DNA of 8,613 nucleotides from CBDHHC01 sp050633205. GTDB taxonomy: Bacteria > Pseudomonadota > Alphaproteobacteria > Rhizobiales > CBDHHC01. The notes below the pieces were generated by a model. That model was not told where the DNA came from. It saw only the letters and a list, made by a program, of their open reading frames with translations, and did no database searches. Numbering within the stretch: position 1 is the first letter of the stretch; the number at the start of each line of letters is the position of its first letter. The DNA lies in contig JBOEGA010000173.1 of NCBI GenBank assembly GCA_050633205.1, forward strand, positions 1 to 8,613. The letters run 5' to 3'. The position numbers and the translations under genes are program-made. Positions 6,178 through 8,613 of this stretch are shown piece by piece.

Positions 6178-7017
6178 ATGCTATACCCTGTAAAACATCA
6201 GGACTTTGGTGCTCATAAAGTACCACCACTTATTTCTTACCTTCGCGATGTCGCTCATCAAAAAGCCAGAAATGGCAAAAAGAGAAATATCTATTCTCAT
6301 ATCGTCCGCACCTATTCCAAGGTCGTTCGCAGGTCATTTGATGTCACCTGGGAAGGTATCAATATGCGGGTTCATCCCAATGAAAACTCGGGCGATCGCT
6401 GGATATTCAGAGTGGGGTTGCATTCAGAGCATGAGGATATGCATTACCTGAACTCGCTTTATGCCGGGAAGAATTTGTCAGTTATTGATATCGGGGCAAA
6501 TATCGGAGTTTATACATTATACCTGTCCAGAATTCTGGGTTCAGATAGCAAAATTCTTTGCTTTGAACCACATCCAGAAACATTTGAGCGCTTGATGACC
6601 AATCTGGCATTTAACCCGGACCCTAATATAACTCCTGTAAATACAGGTGTTGGAGACAAGTCCGGCACTGCATGGCTCTACCGTTTGAATGAAACAAATG
6701 CTGGTGAAAACTCACTGCTGTCAAATGGTGATGAAGAGAACCGCATTGAAGTGAAAATTCAAACCCTTGCCGAGGTTGTTGCAGAAAAGGGTATTTCACA
6801 TATCGATTTTTTAAAGATTGATATTGAGGGGTTTGAAGATAAGGCTTTGATACCATTCATGGAAAACTGTGATATGGCCCTGATGCCGAAACATATATTT
6901 ATCGAAGACAATAGAGAGCAATGGGAAAGCGATTGCTTTAAATATTTCCTGGATCGCGGCTATGAAATAACAAAATCCCATAAGAAAAATGGTAATACGC
7001 ATTTTATGCTGAAGTAA
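6178..7017 (+). CDS. FkbM-family SAM-dependent methyltransferase
   Basis: About 279 residues from ATG 6178. The frame opens further upstream (ATG 6112, 6118), but that extension is cysteine-rich and unlike a methyltransferase N-terminus, and neither site has a good ribosome binding site; a weak GGA lies about 10 nt before 6178. The Rossmann SAM-binding motif VIDIGANIGVYTLYLSR is at 102-118, the acidic loop FEPHPETFERL at 129-139, and the FkbM-type DFLKIDIEGFE at 210-220. The family usually O-methylates sugars, polyketides or other small molecules and is common in polysaccharide loci. No signal peptide is present, so it acts in the cytoplasm. Residues 1-101 (VPPLISYLRDVAHQKARNG onward) form a variable accessory region. 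It is not obviously linked to the operon upstream. No glycosyltransferase is next to it, so the substrate cannot be guessed. Family is confident; start moderate. Confidence 0.87.
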   Translation: MLYPVKHQDFGAHKVPPLISYLRDVAHQKARNGKKRNIYSHIVRTYSKVVRRSFDVTWEGINMRVHPNENSGDRWIFRVGLHSEHEDMHYLNSLYAGKNLSVIDIGANIGVYTLYLSRILGSDSKILCFEPHPETFERLMTNLAFNPDPNITPVNTGVGDKSGTAWLYRLNETNAGENSLLSNGDEENRIEVKIQTLAEVVAEKGISHIDFLKIDIEGFEDKALIPFMENCDMALMPKHIFIEDNREQWESDCFKYFLDRGYEITKSHKKNGNTHFMLK

Positions 7018-7020
7018 CTT

Positions 7021-7062
7021 AAAAAACCGGGCTGAACTAAAGGTCAAAAAAGTCCAGCCCGG
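7021..7062 (-). terminator. Rho-independent terminator of the small basic protein gene
   Basis: CCGGGCTG (7027-7034) pairs perfectly with CAGCCCGG (7055-7062), and on the minus strand the stem is followed by six U (7026-7021). It sits 28 nt after the minus-strand stop at 7090. For the converging FkbM gene the plus-strand 3' flank (CAGTACC) has no T run, so termination in that direction would be weaker. Confidence 0.85.
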
Positions 7063-7089
7063 CAGTACCATGCAGCTTTTGTTGCCTTG

Positions 7090-7368
7090 TTACAGGTTCG
7101 TAATTCGGCGACAAACCGCCCCACGAGCAGATTTACCTTGCCTGCGCTTACGGTTCAGTTCGCGGTTGCATCTCCGTTTTGCACGTTTGCAGGCAGTAGA
7201 TTTTTTAATAGCTTTAGCCCAGCCATCAGCAATCATATGACCATTAAAAGGATTGTGGGCCATAAAAACACAACGCTTGCGGCCTGCTTCTGCCGGATTG
7301 CTTGATGCAATCATCATAATACCACCCACCATGGCTACTGCACCAAGTGCTACCAGTTTTTTAAACAT
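7090..7368 (-). CDS. Small secreted basic protein with conserved-looking cysteines, unknown function
   Basis: A 92-residue protein starting at ATG 7368-7366, chosen because GGAG (7376-7379 on the plus strand) lies 7 nt upstream and the product then begins MFKKLVALGAVAMVGG, a standard signal peptide with cleavage after NPAEA (residue about 28). An in-frame ATG at 7401 would add 11 residues before the charged n-region and is less likely. The mature part of about 64 residues is strongly basic and has four cysteines (CVFMAHNPF, TACKRAKRRCNREL, GAVCRRI). The segment GWAKAIKKSTACKRAKRRCNREL resembles the 'G.G....A...A...C' helix of small alphaproteobacterial secreted proteins. Two disulfides are plausible. 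I do not recognise a named family. Low-complexity arginine and lysine content suggests contact with nucleic acid or envelope polyanions, but this is speculation. Confidence 0.75.
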   Translation of the reverse strand: MFKKLVALGAVAMVGGIMMIASSNPAEAGRKRCVFMAHNPFNGHMIADGWAKAIKKSTACKRAKRRCNRELNRKRRQGKSARGAVCRRITNL

Positions 7369-7484
7369 TGTTTTTCTCCAGACCAAAATTTCATTCCGCA
7401 TATGTGCGCTTATATCCTTGGTCGCGCTATTGCCGAAAATGGTTCAAAGAAAATTGAATTTTATTTGATTATTGTGAAACAACC

Positions 7485-7510
7485 CGATTAAACGCGATAC
7501 GCTCTAGGAT
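7485..7510. repeat. CTAGAGC-type extragenic repeat-like element overlapping the HNH stop
   Basis: Read on the minus strand, this segment begins ATCCTAGAGCGTATCGCG and continues TTTAATCG. From memory it resembles short dispersed extragenic elements common in alphaproteobacterial genomes, many of which begin with a CTAGAGC core. There is only one copy here, so the repeat status is inferred. The HNH stop codon (7504-7506) is the TAG of the CTAGAGC core. Confidence 0.35.
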
Positions 7511-7869
7511 CTTTTGACCAGCTTATCGCACGCCCGGTCAATAGCCCGGTTCAGACGGTGTCTGATATAGCAGACCTTGATTTGCATACTGGCTTCAGGA
7601 GGAGGGTTCCGTATAATTTTCAGGAATTGCCGCTTTGGCATGGCTGCCTTGGCACCATTGCAGTTCAGGCAGGCAGCTTTAATATTTTTTCGGGTAGTTG
7701 ATCCGCCATGCATTCTGGGTTTTACATGTTCCGCAGTAACGGTGTCATAGTTCATGATGTCATAGCAATAGTAGCATTTTCTGCTTTGCTTCAGTAATGC
7801 ATCCTGTCGAAAGGCTTTTTTAAAAGCATTCTCCATTCGCATCATTGCCTTGTAATTAGGCCTTACCAT
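7504..7869 (-). CDS. Stand-alone HNH endonuclease domain protein
   Basis: A 121-residue protein from ATG 7869-7867, with AGGA about 9 nt upstream. It has a complete HNH (beta-beta-alpha metal) core: a zinc-type pair CYYC (32-35), AEHVKPRMHGG (46-56) holding the first catalytic histidine H48, N62 in RKNIKAA, and C67-L-N-C70-N as the second cysteine pair followed by K74. The remaining N-terminal 30 residues and the C-terminal 45 residues are basic and probably helical. Proteins of this size occur as phage, restriction or repair nucleases and as free-standing host genes. There is no methylase, phage gene or immunity gene beside it, so no role is claimed. It lies between two other minus-strand genes with its own promoter-like sequence (see 7905-7941). 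The C-terminal residues R-S and the stop lie in a repeat-like element, so the natural end may have been altered. Confidence 0.85.
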   Translation of the reverse strand: MVRPNYKAMMRMENAFKKAFRQDALLKQSRKCYYCYDIMNYDTVTAEHVKPRMHGGSTTRKNIKAACLNCNGAKAAMPKRQFLKIIRNPPPEASMQIKVCYIRHRLNRAIDRACDKLVKRS

Positions 7870-7904
7870 TCAGAACGTCCTACCAATCTTGTAGTTTTGT
7901 AATA

Positions 7905-7941
7905 AACTCTGTAGTATATCTCTAATATACTACAGAGTTAA
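7905..7941 (-). promoter_or_regulatory. 15-bp perfect palindrome with embedded promoter, upstream of the HNH gene
   Basis: The arms 7905-7919 and 7925-7939 are exact reverse complements with a 5-nt centre. On the minus strand, TTAACT (7941-7936) and TATACT (7918-7913) are 17 bp apart, giving a plausible promoter whose transcript would start about 37 nt before the HNH ATG. By symmetry the plus strand also holds TAAACT-17-TATACT. The alternative is a weak terminator for the carboxyltransferase gene, but the stem is AT-rich and no T run follows. Confidence 0.5.
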
Positions 7942-7980
7942 CTTTAGTATCCAGTGGCTACACACCATTATACATATTTA

Positions 7981-8613
7981 TTACCATGTATCGATAAATG
8001 GAACATGTTCATCTTCAGCAGACTTTCTTGCAGGCAAGGCATTTAGAATATTCAGTATCTGTTTTCTGGTATTAGCAGGGTCTATAACGGCGTCAATTTC
8101 CAGATAGCTGGCCACATTGCTGGCCTTTCCCTGTTCTTTAAAGTCCTCAAGTGCTTTTTCAAAAAAAGCTTCACGTTCTATCGGATCTTCAATTGCTTCC
8201 ATTTCCTTGCGGAAACCAAGGCGAACTGCACCTTCCAGATTCATGCCGCCAAACTCACCAGTAGGCCATGAGAATATTTGTGCAGGCTCACCGAAACCAC
8301 CCGAAGCCATTGCCTGCGCACCAAGACCATATCCCTTACGGAGAACTACAGAGATAAATGGTGTCGTCATACGCGCACCAGACAGATACATCCTGCAGAC
8401 ACGCCGAACCTGTGCTTCTGCTTCAATATCAGGTCCAACCATAAAGCCCGGAGTATCAATCAGAGATATAACGGGCAGGCCATAGGCATTGCATAGCCGT
8501 ATAAACCGTGAAGCCTTATCAGCAGCTTCCCCGTCTATAGCGCCACCAAGATAAGTCGGATCATTGGCGATTATGCCTACTGGCTTCCCCTCGATCCTAG
8601 CCAGCGTTGTAAC
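7981..8613 (-). CDS. Acyl-CoA carboxylase-type carboxyltransferase, C-terminal part
   Basis: The last 210 residues of a protein that begins beyond the right edge; the frame is open to base 8613 and stops at 7983-7981. Visible motifs of the biotin-dependent carboxyltransferase (crotonase-like) domain are GKPVGIIANDPTYLGGAIDGEAADKA, the SLIDTPGFMVG loop, and FSWPTGEFGGMNLEGAV followed by RLGFRKEMEAIEDPIERE. Together these mark the C-terminal CT half that binds the acyl-CoA or carboxybiotin. The enzyme transfers a carboxyl group from biotin to acetyl-CoA, propionyl-CoA or a related acyl-CoA in the cytoplasm. The end ARKSAEDEHVPFIDTW resembles large alphaproteobacterial proteins that fuse biotin carboxylase, biotin carrier and CT domains, but the upstream part is missing, so a free beta subunit is equally possible. 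Acyl specificity cannot be read here. Confidence 0.88.
   Translation of the reverse strand, partial: VTTLARIEGKPVGIIANDPTYLGGAIDGEAADKASRFIRLCNAYGLPVISLIDTPGFMVGPDIEAEAQVRRVCRMYLSGARMTTPFISVVLRKGYGLGAQAMASGGFGEPAQIFSWPTGEFGGMNLEGAVRLGFRKEMEAIEDPIEREAFFEKALEDFKEQGKASNVASYLEIDAVIDPANTRKQILNILNALPARKSAEDEHVPFIDTW

Noticed and set aside
8117..8485. 122-codon open frame on the plus strand
   Set aside because: It is antisense to the conserved carboxyltransferase domain; its composition is that of a mirrored frame.
1..8613. CRISPR array, tRNA, rRNA, insertion sequence or phage genes
   Set aside because: I saw no regularly spaced repeats, no cloverleaf-like sequence, no transposase motifs and no phage structural genes; the HNH protein alone is not evidence of a mobile element.

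Overview
The window looks like chromosomal DNA of an AT-leaning alphaproteobacterium. The C-terminal half of a large acyl-CoA carboxylase-type carboxyltransferase, the short secreted proteins with simple signal peptides, and a CTAGAGC-type extragenic element all point that way. The order is a guess (Emcibacterales, Kordiimonadales or Sneathiellales-like) and no rRNA or tRNA is present to settle it.

Layout. Positions 1-197 hold the 3' end of a DsbA-family thioredoxin-fold protein, followed by a clear terminator. A small secreted PepSY-like protein with a histidine-rich tail (450-812, minus) is transcribed away from the main feature, a tightly packed four-gene operon (1105-6044, plus). In order the operon encodes an IrpA-type imelysin with an intact GxHxxE motif, a di-heme c-type cytochrome of the DUF1111/DHOR family, a second imelysin whose motif has lost its histidine, and a Tat-exported DUF1513 beta-propeller. 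The gaps between genes are 2 bp, 14 bp and a 20-bp overlap. After an AT-rich dyad comes an FkbM-family methyltransferase (about 6178-7017, plus). The remaining genes are all on the minus strand: a small secreted basic cysteine-containing protein (7090-7368), a stand-alone HNH nuclease (7504-7869), and the C-terminal part of the carboxyltransferase, which runs off the right edge.

How the genes work together. The four operon products all carry export signals and would meet in the periplasm. Imelysins are known from iron acquisition (EfeO, IrpA), and a di-heme cytochrome could carry out electron transfer or peroxidase chemistry on iron or a cofactor. No membrane permease or TonB receptor is encoded here, so the operon looks like a periplasmic iron-handling module that depends on a transporter elsewhere. 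The other genes show no functional link to it. The most notable non-coding signals are a 13-bp perfect hairpin inside the cytochrome gene, a 15-bp perfect palindrome superimposed on a promoter-like sequence upstream of the HNH gene, and a repeat-like element that supplies the HNH stop codon.
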